Source: Bog-473 sp963711065 (GTDB taxonomy: Bacteria; Actinomycetota; Acidimicrobiia; Acidimicrobiales; RAAP-2). Taken from it: DNA of 64,000 nt. Below the pieces are notes generated by a model, which saw only the letters and a program-made list of their open reading frames with translations, had not been told where the DNA came from and searched no databases. Below, piece after piece: positions 30,829 to 38,717 of this stretch. The position numbers and the translations under genes are program-made. Each line of letters begins with the position of its first letter. The stretch's first letter is position 1. The DNA lies in contig CAVQCO010000007.1 in assembly GCA_963711065.1 (NCBI GenBank), forward strand, positions 248,001-312,000, given 5' to 3'.

Positions 30829-33180
30829 CTACTGCCTGGCCATATGCAGACGAAGCTCGGCCTCTGGGTCTGTGATGAGCTCGCCGCTGAGATCGACGAT
30901 GACTCGGTGAATCGTGCCGGTGAAGCGGAACGGCCCCTCGTAATCCTCGACCACTGGAGAACCCGGATTGGCTCCGCAGGTCAGCAGTCCGGGATTGATT
31001 GCGAGCGGCACCGTTGTCGGGGCCTCGGCATTGCCCACGAGCGCACCGTCGACGTAGAGCTGCATTCGGCCTGGTGCGCCCTTGCCCTGAAGGAAGTCCA
31101 TTTCTCCTGTGGGTTCGAACTCGAAGCGGAGAGCGTGGGTTCCGGACGGTATGGGTGTGTCAGCCGTGACGCGGTAGATGGCCTTACCGAGATAATTGTG
31201 GGCGTACTGCATGAGGCCGTCTTTGACGAAGAAGCTGTATCCGCCGGCGGAGCTTCCCTGTGCGAACAAGACGCCTTCGGCACCACCTTCGGGAACGTCG
31301 ACTTCAGCGGTGATGCTATGGGGGCGGTTCAAGACCCTGGGCCCAGCGAAGAACGGTACTGATTGGGTGTCGGGGAAGAAGACATACCTGTCGCGCGGCG
31401 GAGCGAGCAGGGGCTTTTCGACCAAGACGCGTGCGATCCCGCTCCCGTCGACAGGGAGCACGTCATACTTGCCGGCTTCCGCGTACCAGGTTGCGACCAT
31501 GGCGATGAGACGCTCTCGGTTCTCGGCCGCAACGTCGTGGTTCTCGGCGAAGTCCTGGTCAACGTGGTAGAGCTCCCAGCCAGTGGCGTCGAGCTTTGAG
31601 AGGGTCTCGGAGCTGATCGGTTGTCCGAATCCCACGCCGGCTTCGGCGAACGACGGGCCCGGCCACGGGCACACCGCTCGCCAACCGTCGTGGTAGAGGG
31701 AACGGTGTCCGAGCATCTCGAAGTATTGGGTGTGATGGTTGCTCGGAGCCGAGTCGTCGTCGAGGGTGTGGGCGAAGCTCACTCCGTGCATAGGTGATTG
31801 GGTCACGCCGCGGATCGCCTGAGGCGCCTCGATGCCAAGGAGGTCCAGAACCGTCGGGACCATGTCGATGATGTGCGCGTACTGGTGACGGACCTTGCCC
31901 TTCGCCTTGATCCCCTTGGGCCAATGGATGATGAACGGGTCCGAGGCTCCGCCGCGGTAGGTCTCACGCTTCCAGCGGCGGAATGGCGTGTTCCCGGCCC
32001 ACGTCCAGCCCCATGGGTAGTGGTTGAAGTGCTTGGGGCCACCGATCTCGTCGATGACAGCCAGGCTCTCCTCCAGGGTCTCTGGGGCGTTGTTGAAGAA
32101 CGTCGCCTCGTTGGTGGTTCCGTCCACCCCACCCTCGGCGCTCGCCCCGTTGTCCGAGACGAACATCACGATGGTGTTGTCGAATTCGCCTATCGAGCGC
32201 AGGAACTCCAGGACTCGCCCAATGTGGTGGTCCGTGTGGCTGAGGAAGCCGGCGAAAACTTCCATCATCCGGCTGGCCAGTCGCCTGGCGTCGGGTGAGA
32301 GAGAGTCCCACAGGGGTACATCGGGGTCGTGGCGCGACAACTGAGCATCTTGGGGAGCTATGCCGAGTTCCTTCTGCCGGGCAAAGGTCCGCTCTCGATA
32401 CGCGTCCCAGCCGTCGTCGAATTGGCCCGCATACTTGTTGGCCCACTCCTTGGGCACGTGGTGGGGGGCGTGGGTGGCACCGGGACAGAAGTACAAGAAG
32501 AACGGCTTGTCGGGGTCGACCTGCTTGGCATCGGCGATGAAGTGGACCGCCATGTCGGCGAGGTCCTCGCTGAGGTGGTACCCCTCTTCGGGCGTCCGCG
32601 GCGGCTCAACCTGGTGGTTGTCGTAGACGAGATCGGGGTGCCATTGACTCGTATCGCCGCCCAAGAAGCCGTAGAAGCGCTCGAAGCCACGCCCGAGAGG
32701 CCAACGGTTGTAGGGGCCAGCACCCGTCTCCTGATCGGCGGGGATCAGGTGCCATTTGCCTACCGCGTAGGTGCTGTAGCCACGCTCGACGAGGATCTCG
32801 GAGAGGTAGCCGTTCTCGAAGGGGACATTGCCGTTGTATCCCGGATAACCGGTCGAGAACTCGGTGATGCACGCCATGGCATTCGAGTGGTGGTTTCGAC
32901 CCGTGATGATGCAGGAGCGGCTGGGCGAGCACAGTGCCGTCGTATGCATGTTGTTGTAGCGGAGGCCGTTGTGCGCCAGCGCGTCGAGATTCGGTGTCTC
33001 GATCGGGCTACCGAAACATCCCAGTTGACCGAATCCCGTGTCATCCAGCACGACGAACACAACATTGGGCGAGCCCTTGGGGGCTCTCGGCACCGTCGGC
33101 CAGGCTGGACTCGACTCATCCGCTGTCCGGCCGACGACCCCGGTGAAGCGGCTGCCTTCGGGATATTGCTTGAGCGTCAT
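30829..33180 (-). CDS. arylsulfatase-type sulfatase
   Basis: The 783-aa protein starts at ATG 33180 with GGGAGGT 7 nt upstream. Sulfatase hallmarks are the metal-binding NVVFVVLDDTGF (Asp46-Asp47), the formylglycine site CSPSR with Cys84, TGRNHHS, and VGKWHL. The C-terminal ~200 residues (from HSITAEVDVPEGGAEGVLFAQG) look like a jelly-roll/LamG-type domain. No signal peptide is seen, so it is probably cytoplasmic. Maturation would need a formylglycine-generating enzyme, which is not in the window. Confidence 0.93.
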   Translation of the reverse strand: MTLKQYPEGSRFTGVVGRTADESSPAWPTVPRAPKGSPNVVFVVLDDTGFGQLGCFGSPIETPNLDALAHNGLRYNNMHTTALCSPSRSCIITGRNHHSNAMACITEFSTGYPGYNGNVPFENGYLSEILVERGYSTYAVGKWHLIPADQETGAGPYNRWPLGRGFERFYGFLGGDTSQWHPDLVYDNHQVEPPRTPEEGYHLSEDLADMAVHFIADAKQVDPDKPFFLYFCPGATHAPHHVPKEWANKYAGQFDDGWDAYRERTFARQKELGIAPQDAQLSRHDPDVPLWDSLSPDARRLASRMMEVFAGFLSHTDHHIGRVLEFLRSIGEFDNTIVMFVSDNGASAEGGVDGTTNEATFFNNAPETLEESLAVIDEIGGPKHFNHYPWGWTWAGNTPFRRWKRETYRGGASDPFIIHWPKGIKAKGKVRHQYAHIIDMVPTVLDLLGIEAPQAIRGVTQSPMHGVSFAHTLDDDSAPSNHHTQYFEMLGHRSLYHDGWRAVCPWPGPSFAEAGVGFGQPISSETLSKLDATGWELYHVDQDFAENHDVAAENRERLIAMVATWYAEAGKYDVLPVDGSGIARVLVEKPLLAPPRDRYVFFPDTQSVPFFAGPRVLNRPHSITAEVDVPEGGAEGVLFAQGSSAGGYSFFVKDGLMQYAHNYLGKAIYRVTADTPIPSGTHALRFEFEPTGEMDFLQGKGAPGRMQLYVDGALVGNAEAPTTVPLAINPGLLTCGANPGSPVVEDYEGPFRFTGTIHRVIVDLSGELITDPEAELRLHMARQ

Positions 33181-33306
33181 GACGAGGACCTCCCGACGGC
33201 AACCTACCAGCGGTATCGTCGAAAGTTGCCCGGGGGCCATCTGGCTCCGAATGTGCGCACAACGCCGAAGACCGGTCGCTCACCGCGTGCGAGGCGCCTA
33301 CGATGA

Positions 33307-33320
33307 CATCCTCGAGGATG
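33307..33320. other. 14-bp perfect palindrome between sulfatase and redoxin genes
   Basis: CATCCTCGAGGATG lies in the ~200-bp divergent region before the sulfatase (minus) and the redoxin-like gene (plus). It could be an operator for either gene; short palindromes of this size also arise by chance in GC-rich DNA. Confidence 0.25.
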
Positions 33321-33388
33321 CGCTAGTTCCGCGATTTTTCTGCGGCGAGGCCGGTCTGGTTCGAGACCTGACTCAAGGAGGATCACCC

Positions 33389-33991
33389 ATGCGTGCAGAC
33401 ATCGTTCCGGGCGGACTGTTTCCCGACTACAGGCTGCCCGACCACACCAACACGGTGCGGAGCCTCAGCGAGCTTCAGGGCGAAGACCCGCTCATCCTCA
33501 CGCTGGCCAGGGGCCATTACTGCCCAAAGGAGCATCAACAGCACCTGCAGCTTGCCGCGGCGTATCCACAGATCGCCGTCGCCTACACGCAGATCGCGAC
33601 GATCTCGACGGACGACCACCACACGAACCAGGAGTTCCGCGCCTCGGTCGGCGCGGTGTGGCCGTTCCTCTCCGATCCCGAGCGCACGGTGCAAAAGGAT
33701 CTCGACATCCAGGAGTACACCGATCCGGAGCATGATCCAATGATCCCGCACACGCTCGTGCTCAAGCCGGGGCTCGTGATCCACCGTGTCTACAACGGTT
33801 ACTGGTTCTGGGGCCGGCCCTCGGTCGAGGACCTCCGTCAGGACTTGCGGGCAGTCAGCAGCGAGATCCGCCCCGACTGGGACCTGAGCAAGCCGGGGCT
33901 GCGCGAGGCCTGGGAAGCAGACGATTACTCGAACTTCCACGGATGGAACAAGCGGGCTCCCCGGTCGGTGCCGACCTCGTACGAGTCGTAG
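33389..33991 (+). CDS. redoxin-fold (AhpC/TSA-like) protein with single cysteine
   Basis: The 200-aa protein starts at ATG 33389, after AAGGAGG. It has the thioredoxin-fold layout FPDYRLPDHTNTVRSLSEL, PLILTLARGHYCPKEH, ISTDDHHTNQEF, WPFLSDPERTVQKDLDI and MIPHTLVLKPG. Cys45 stands where the peroxidatic cysteine of related RGxxCP redoxins is found and is the only cysteine. It is probably a peroxide or thiol-dependent reductase, or a repurposed fold. A paralogue at 37.4 kb shares the same blocks. Confidence 0.8.
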   Translation: MRADIVPGGLFPDYRLPDHTNTVRSLSELQGEDPLILTLARGHYCPKEHQQHLQLAAAYPQIAVAYTQIATISTDDHHTNQEFRASVGAVWPFLSDPERTVQKDLDIQEYTDPEHDPMIPHTLVLKPGLVIHRVYNGYWFWGRPSVEDLRQDLRAVSSEIRPDWDLSKPGLREAWEADDYSNFHGWNKRAPRSVPTSYES

Positions 33992-34022
33992 CTGAAGGTG
34001 AGTGAACGGGTAGGTGGTATTG

Positions 34023-34973
34023 GTGCGAACGCCGGTCTGCGAGCTGCTCGGGATTGAACAGCCGATCGTCCAAGCGCCGATGTCAGCGGTCCCTCAACTG
34101 GCGGCAGCGGTCTCGAACGCCGGCGCGCTCGGCATGTTGGCGCTGACGTGGTCCACTCCCGCCGGCGACGTGGTCCGCGAGACCGCCGCCCTCACCGACC
34201 GCCCGTTTGGCGGCAACCTGGTTCTCGACTCCGATCAGCACCAGCGCCTTGGCGAGGCGCTTGAAGCCGGTCTGCGGATCGTGTCGCTCTTCTGGGGCGA
34301 TCCCGCCGGCTATGTCGAGCAGGTCCACGAGGCGAATGGAGTGGTCCTGCACACGGTCGGCAGCGCCGAAGAGGCGCGGCGGGCAGCCGCGAGCGGAGTC
34401 GATGTCGTCGTTGCGCAGGGTTGGGAGGCTGGTGGGCACGTCTGGGGTCAGGTCGCGACGCTTCCCTTGGTGCCCGCCGTCGTGGACGCGGTGGCACCGG
34501 TCCCCGTGATCGCGGCCGGCGGGATCGGGGACGCACGCGGTGTGGCCGCCGTGCTCGCCCTGGGCGCCCAGGCGGCGTGGCTGGGCACCCGGTTCCTCCT
34601 TGCCGAGGAGATGCCGATCCACGAGGAGTATCGCCGTCGAGTGATGGACGCGGTCGAGACCGATACCCGGTGGTATGCCGACCTCTACGAGATCGGATGG
34701 CCGGATGCGCCCAACCGCTCTCTCCGCAACTCGACGGCCGAAGCGTGGGAGGCGGCGGGCCGGCCCCCACCGGGGAGCCGACCGGGAGAAGGGGACGCGA
34801 TCGCGCATTTTGCCTCCGGCGAAGAAATCCTCCGGTACGAGCCGGCGGCGCCGATGGTCGGTACCACCGGCGCCATCGAGGCAATCTCAATGTGGGCGGG
34901 ACAGAGCGTTGCGCTCGCCAGGCAGCCACAACCGGCAGCGGAGATCGTGGCGGAGCTCGTCCTCGGCTTGTGA
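34023..34973 (+). CDS. nitronate monooxygenase family flavoprotein
   Basis: This is about 316 aa from GTG 34023, with AGGTGG just upstream; the frame allows a GTG at 34014. The TIM-barrel FMN-binding pattern is clear: CELLGIEQPIVQAPMSAV, LAAAVSNAGALGMLAL, DVVVAQGWEAGGHVWGQ, PVIAAGGIGDARGVAAVLALGAQAAWLGTRFL. These match NMO/2-nitropropane-dioxygenase-type enzymes, which oxidise alkyl nitronates; many members have other substrates. It lies 32 bp after the redoxin gene and is probably cotranscribed. Confidence 0.88.
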   Translation: MRTPVCELLGIEQPIVQAPMSAVPQLAAAVSNAGALGMLALTWSTPAGDVVRETAALTDRPFGGNLVLDSDQHQRLGEALEAGLRIVSLFWGDPAGYVEQVHEANGVVLHTVGSAEEARRAAASGVDVVVAQGWEAGGHVWGQVATLPLVPAVVDAVAPVPVIAAGGIGDARGVAAVLALGAQAAWLGTRFLLAEEMPIHEEYRRRVMDAVETDTRWYADLYEIGWPDAPNRSLRNSTAEAWEAAGRPPPGSRPGEGDAIAHFASGEEILRYEPAAPMVGTTGAIEAISMWAGQSVALARQPQPAAEIVAELVLGL

Positions 34974-35008
34974 CCGAAGTCGCCGAGTTGTTTCAGGAGG
35001 AAGCTCAC

Positions 35009-35878
35009 TCACCGGGTGCTCATCGTGGCGTGGACGCTGGAAAGCGCCTCGAGCTTCTCGAGGTACTCGTCGAGCGATCGGTGCCTGAAGGCGCAGGACA
35101 CGATCGTTGCGCCGAATGCGGCTGTCTCGGCGAGAATCTCCTGAGTGCGATCGGGTTCGTCGATCGGATCGAGCCTCGCCGTTGGCGGAAGCACGACTTC
35201 GAAGCCGTCAGGGAGCTCCATCAGCTTGAGCCACTCCGCCGCTTGGGCTGGTCGCACGTCGAATGGACACCACCCATCGCCCAGCGTGGCCGCCCTGCGC
35301 AGGGAGCGCAGGGTCCGGCCTCCCACCCACAGAGGAACCCGTTGCTGCACTGCGCACGGGTCCACGACGAAACCCTCGAAGTCGTGGAACTCGCCGTGGT
35401 ACGCGGGCTCCGGTCGGGACAGCGAGGCGCGCAAGGCCCGAAGGGAATCGTCGGCCCGAGCTCCGCGCTGGTCGAACCGAGCGCCGATCAGTTCGAACTC
35501 CTCTTTGAGCGTCCCGACGCCCACCCCGAGGATGACGCGACCGTCGCTCACCTTGTCCAACGTGCCGTATCGCTTGGCAATGTCGAGCGGATGATGGTAC
35601 CCGAGCACCAACACGAAGGTTGCGAAGCGGATCCGGCTGGTGCGAGCCGAGAGGTAGCCGAATGTGGCCAAAGGGTCCCAATAGCGTGCGCCCCGGCGGG
35701 CAAGTTCGGCTGCCGGCAGCGCGATGTGCTCGCTGCAGGTCAGATGGTGGTAACCGAGCCGGTCGGCAGTCTCCGCGATCCGGGCCAGTTCCCCGATCGA
35801 GGCGTCCTCCTCCCAAGAGGCATGCGACGTGGCGGCCATTGTCACCACCGGGGTGGCGATCGACAGCTTCAGAGCCAT
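35009..35878 (-). CDS. luciferase-like (LLM class) F420-dependent oxidoreductase
   Basis: The 289-aa protein starts at ATG 35878 behind AAGGAGG. Typical LLM blocks are LARIAETADRLGYHHLTCSEHIALP, RTSRIRFATFVLVLGYHHPLDIAKRYGTLDKVSDGRVILGVGVGTLKEEF and VPLWVGGRTLRSLRRAATLGDGW. These correspond to the TIGR03619-like actinobacterial subgroup that normally uses coenzyme F420. The substrate is unknown. It converges with the nitronate monooxygenase gene. Confidence 0.88.
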   Translation of the reverse strand: MALKLSIATPVVTMAATSHASWEEDASIGELARIAETADRLGYHHLTCSEHIALPAAELARRGARYWDPLATFGYLSARTSRIRFATFVLVLGYHHPLDIAKRYGTLDKVSDGRVILGVGVGTLKEEFELIGARFDQRGARADDSLRALRASLSRPEPAYHGEFHDFEGFVVDPCAVQQRVPLWVGGRTLRSLRRAATLGDGWCPFDVRPAQAAEWLKLMELPDGFEVVLPPTARLDPIDEPDRTQEILAETAAFGATIVSCAFRHRSLDEYLEKLEALSSVHATMSTR

Positions 35879-35954
35879 GAGCTCATCCTCCTTCGCGGGC
35901 GGGGCATCGAGCCATCCTGGCGGACGAGGTGCCGGCTGGCGCGTGGTCGCCGAG

Positions 35955-36737
35955 CTATCCCTGCATGAATGCACCGGCGTCCACGGGGATGGATTGACCG
36001 GTGATCGTCCTGCTCTCGTCGCTGGCCAGGAACACCGCCAAGTTGGTGACGTCGTCGGTCGTCGAGATGTCTCGCAGCGGCACGTTTCGCAGTAGCCGTG
36101 CCCGCTGGGCTTCGTATGTCACGCCCTGCTCGTCTGCTGTCCGGCGGACCCAGTTCCTCCACAGCTCTGTGTCGATGCCCCCCGGGACGATGCAATTGCA
36201 GCGGATGCCGTACTCGCCGACGTCGAGCGCGACGACCTTGGTGAGGGCTCGCAGCGCCGCCTTGGCTGTGACGTAGTGGCTCTTGCGGGGCACCCCGCCG
36301 TAACCGGCGGTGGACGAGAAGTTGAGGATGACGCCGGCTCTCCGTTCCAGCATCGATTGTCTGAGGACCTCGCGTGTGCACAGCATCGCCGCCGTGACGT
36401 CGATCGCGATGGTGGAATTCCAGTTCTCCAGGGTCTGCTCCCAGATGAAGCGGTCTTCGCCGGGTGCAGCGGCATTGTTGCAGAGCACGTCGACATGACC
36501 GAACTCCTGGACGGCCCGAGAGACCATTGCGCTGACATCGTCTTCATCGGTGACGTCGGCTCGCATGGCGATAGCGCCATCACCGGCTGCTGCGGCCGCC
36601 TCGCGCACCAGCGCCTCGCGACGCGCGGCGAGCAGGACCTTGGCGCCCTCCGCCACGAAACGGGCCGCCATGACTGGTCCGAGGCCCGTGCTGGCGCCAG
36701 TGATGATGGCGACCTTCCCCGTGAGCCGTGCGCTCAC
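35955..36737 (-). CDS. short-chain dehydrogenase/reductase
   Basis: The 260-aa protein starts at GTG 36737, inside a GTGA overlap with the upstream gene. Classical SDR motifs are GASTGLGPVMA (cofactor), NNAAAP, the catalytic Ser in LNFSSTAGYGG and Tyr-Lys in HYVTAKAAL, and PGGIDTEL. Residues after the NAD strand (AARREAL) suggest an NADP preference. It is translationally coupled to an NTF2-like protein, a pairing often seen in catabolic actinobacterial operons. Confidence 0.9.
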   Translation of the reverse strand: MSARLTGKVAIITGASTGLGPVMAARFVAEGAKVLLAARREALVREAAAAAGDGAIAMRADVTDEDDVSAMVSRAVQEFGHVDVLCNNAAAPGEDRFIWEQTLENWNSTIAIDVTAAMLCTREVLRQSMLERRAGVILNFSSTAGYGGVPRKSHYVTAKAALRALTKVVALDVGEYGIRCNCIVPGGIDTELWRNWVRRTADEQGVTYEAQRARLLRNVPLRDISTTDDVTNLAVFLASDESRTITGQSIPVDAGAFMQG

Positions 36738-37231
36738 AGGTTGCGCTCGGGGTAGAACGACTGCAACGCAGAACCGAAGAGTGTGCGGCCGGCGCCGGTC
36801 TCGTCGAGGAGACGATTGGTCCGGCGGCGCACCCGCCACTCCGAGCCGGATCGTTCGAGATCCCACCGCACCGCGCTCACCCGCCAAACATAGAACCGTT
36901 GATCTTCACGACGCATCACAAGGGTGTAGTTGATGGCGATCGCAGCGTCGCCCTCTACCTCCAGGAGCAAAGGACCACTGAAGTGAGCCACACCTTCCGA
37001 CAGGAGGGCCCGGTGGGCATCACCCTGCAGCATTGCGTCCACGGAGGCGGCGCCCCGGCGGGGATCGCCGTTGGGGTCCCAGTCGTACTCGCCATCTACT
37101 TGCCAGAGATCGGCGGCAAGGCCGGACAAGCCGGCGTCGGCGGCGGGACCGTACGACATGACGACGCGCTGGATCGCCGATTCGTCCTCCAGTCGACGTA
37201 GGCGGTGTTCGAGGTCGGCGGGATCAGGCAT
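36734..37231 (-). CDS. NTF2-like (SnoaL_4-type) protein
   Basis: The 165-aa protein begins with DLEHRLRRLEDESAIQRVVMSYGPAAD, the paired helices of SnoaL_4 proteins, followed by LWQVDGEYDWDPNG, HFSGPLLLEVEGDAAIAINYTLVMR and RRTNRLLD. The family includes ring-hydroxylating dioxygenase beta-subunit-like and steroid isomerase-like proteins. Its stop overlaps the SDR start, so the two probably act in one pathway. Nothing else is seen in 37232-37385. Confidence 0.82.
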   Translation of the reverse strand: MPDPADLEHRLRRLEDESAIQRVVMSYGPAADAGLSGLAADLWQVDGEYDWDPNGDPRRGAASVDAMLQGDAHRALLSEGVAHFSGPLLLEVEGDAAIAINYTLVMRREDQRFYVWRVSAVRWDLERSGSEWRVRRRTNRLLDETGAGRTLFGSALQSFYPERNL

Positions 37232-37385
37232 GGGTCCAAATGCAGAACTTAGCTATTCCCCCCGTTGGATGCTTGCCCGGCCGTCGTGTTGTGAGGGCAG
37301 GTCCGAGGGAGTCCCGCTGGGGACCCGCCGGGTCTGGCAAGCGCACACCACCGTGCCGAGGCTTCGACGCACGACGCCAAGGCAC

Positions 37386-38000
37386 TCAGCGTTTGATGCC
37401 GATGTTTCTGCCTTCGGTGTATCGAATCGGCTCCTCCAGTGTGTCGACGAGGAACTGATCGCGGTCTCCTCGCTCCCAGGCCTCTTTGAGTCCCGGGGTC
37501 GCCAAGTCGAAGTCCGGTCGAATTTTTTGAAAGACAGCCCGCAGATCTACGTGGAGCTCTGTCATCGTCGGGCGGCCCCAGTACCAGTAGCCGTTGTAGA
37601 TCTTGAAGATCTTGAGTCCGGGCTCGAGGACGAACGTGTGGGGGATCATCGGATCGTGCGGCTCATCCGTGAACTCCTTGATGTCGAGATCCCTCTGGAT
37701 CATTCGATCCGGGTCCGAGAGGAACGGCCACGTGGCACCGAGAGCATCGCGAAACTCGTTGATGTTCAGCTGATTGTCGGTCGAGACGACGACGAGTCGC
37801 GTGTATGCGTTTCGAAAGTCGGGGTACGCATCGACCAAGTGCCGGAGAAATCGATGCTCCTTCGGATCGAAGCCGCCGCGGGACAGATGGAGCACCATCG
37901 CATTGCCCCCTTGCAGTCCTGAGAGAGACCGCTGCTTACCGGCCTGATCGGCCAATTCGTAGTCTGGGAACGTCCCGCCTTCACGTATGTCGTTGCGCAT
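37386..38000 (-). CDS. redoxin-fold paralogue lacking all cysteines
   Basis: The 204-aa protein starts at ATG 38000, behind GAGGAGG. It aligns block by block with the redoxin-like protein at 33.4 kb (FPDYELADQAGKQRSLSGLQ, WPFLSDPDRMIQRDLDI, DPMIPHTFVLEPG, KIYNGYWYWGRP). The site occupied by Cys45 there is Asp45 here (RGGFDPKEH), and no cysteine remains in the chain. Redox catalysis by a thiol is therefore excluded; a binding or structural role is likely. It is monocistronic. Confidence 0.8.
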   Translation of the reverse strand: MRNDIREGGTFPDYELADQAGKQRSLSGLQGGNAMVLHLSRGGFDPKEHRFLRHLVDAYPDFRNAYTRLVVVSTDNQLNINEFRDALGATWPFLSDPDRMIQRDLDIKEFTDEPHDPMIPHTFVLEPGLKIFKIYNGYWYWGRPTMTELHVDLRAVFQKIRPDFDLATPGLKEAWERGDRDQFLVDTLEEPIRYTEGRNIGIKR

Positions 38001-38263
38001 GTCGCCTCCTCATCTTGAAGCACCTCATCGAGGGCCCCGAACATCTCACGGGTTCGACCCTCCTTGCCATGCCATCCGCAACGGCCCAAGTCCTCCAGGG
38101 CCGTCCGAGTGCGACCCGGCAGCCGGGCGCATGGCACGCATTCGGTCCACCGAGATCTCGCCGCGGCCGGATCTCGGAGTACGATTTCGCTGGTTGAGGG
38201 CCACTCGCGGCACGGCCTCACTCACCTGTGGAACAAGTAGATCTTGAGGGTAGGAGGCACCGC

Positions 38264-38701
38264 ATGCCCGAAATTGGGACCACGCCATACGAGATAGCCC
38301 TCACGCATTTCATCGTGTCAGACGACGTGGACCGCTCGGTGAGGTTCTACACCCAGGTGCTCGGTGGCACGCTCATCCGCTCGGGCGAGCCGTCCTACGT
38401 GGCGCTCGCCAACAGCTGGATCATCATCAACGTCGGTGGTGGACCGACCGACGACAAGCCCACGGTCACGCTCGAGACACCACCTGATCCGGACCGCACG
38501 AGCAGCTTCATGAACATCCGGGTCTCGGATATCGAAGCCGTCTACGAGGAGTGGAGCGCACGCGGCGCCGAGTTCCTTACGCCACCAAAACAGCACCAGT
38601 CGGAGATCCGTTGCTACATACGCGACCCCGACGGCCATTTGATCGAAATCGGCCAGACCACGCTACCGGGCGGCTGGAGGCAGTTCCTGATCCAGCCATG
38701 A
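38264..38701 (+). CDS. VOC/glyoxalase-fold protein
   Basis: The 145-aa protein starts at ATG 38264 after AGGAGG. Two beta-alpha-beta-beta-beta units are visible: LTHFIVSDDVDRSVRFYTQVLGGTL with SWIIINVGGG, and FMNIRVSDIEAVYEEWSARGAEFL with YIRDPDGHLIEIGQT. The histidine and final glutamate are candidate metal ligands. Such proteins range from glyoxalases to ring-cleavage dioxygenases and resistance proteins; no substrate is inferred. Confidence 0.82.
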   Translation: MPEIGTTPYEIALTHFIVSDDVDRSVRFYTQVLGGTLIRSGEPSYVALANSWIIINVGGGPTDDKPTVTLETPPDPDRTSSFMNIRVSDIEAVYEEWSARGAEFLTPPKQHQSEIRCYIRDPDGHLIEIGQTTLPGGWRQFLIQP

Positions 38702-38717
38702 CATGATGGAGCGACCT

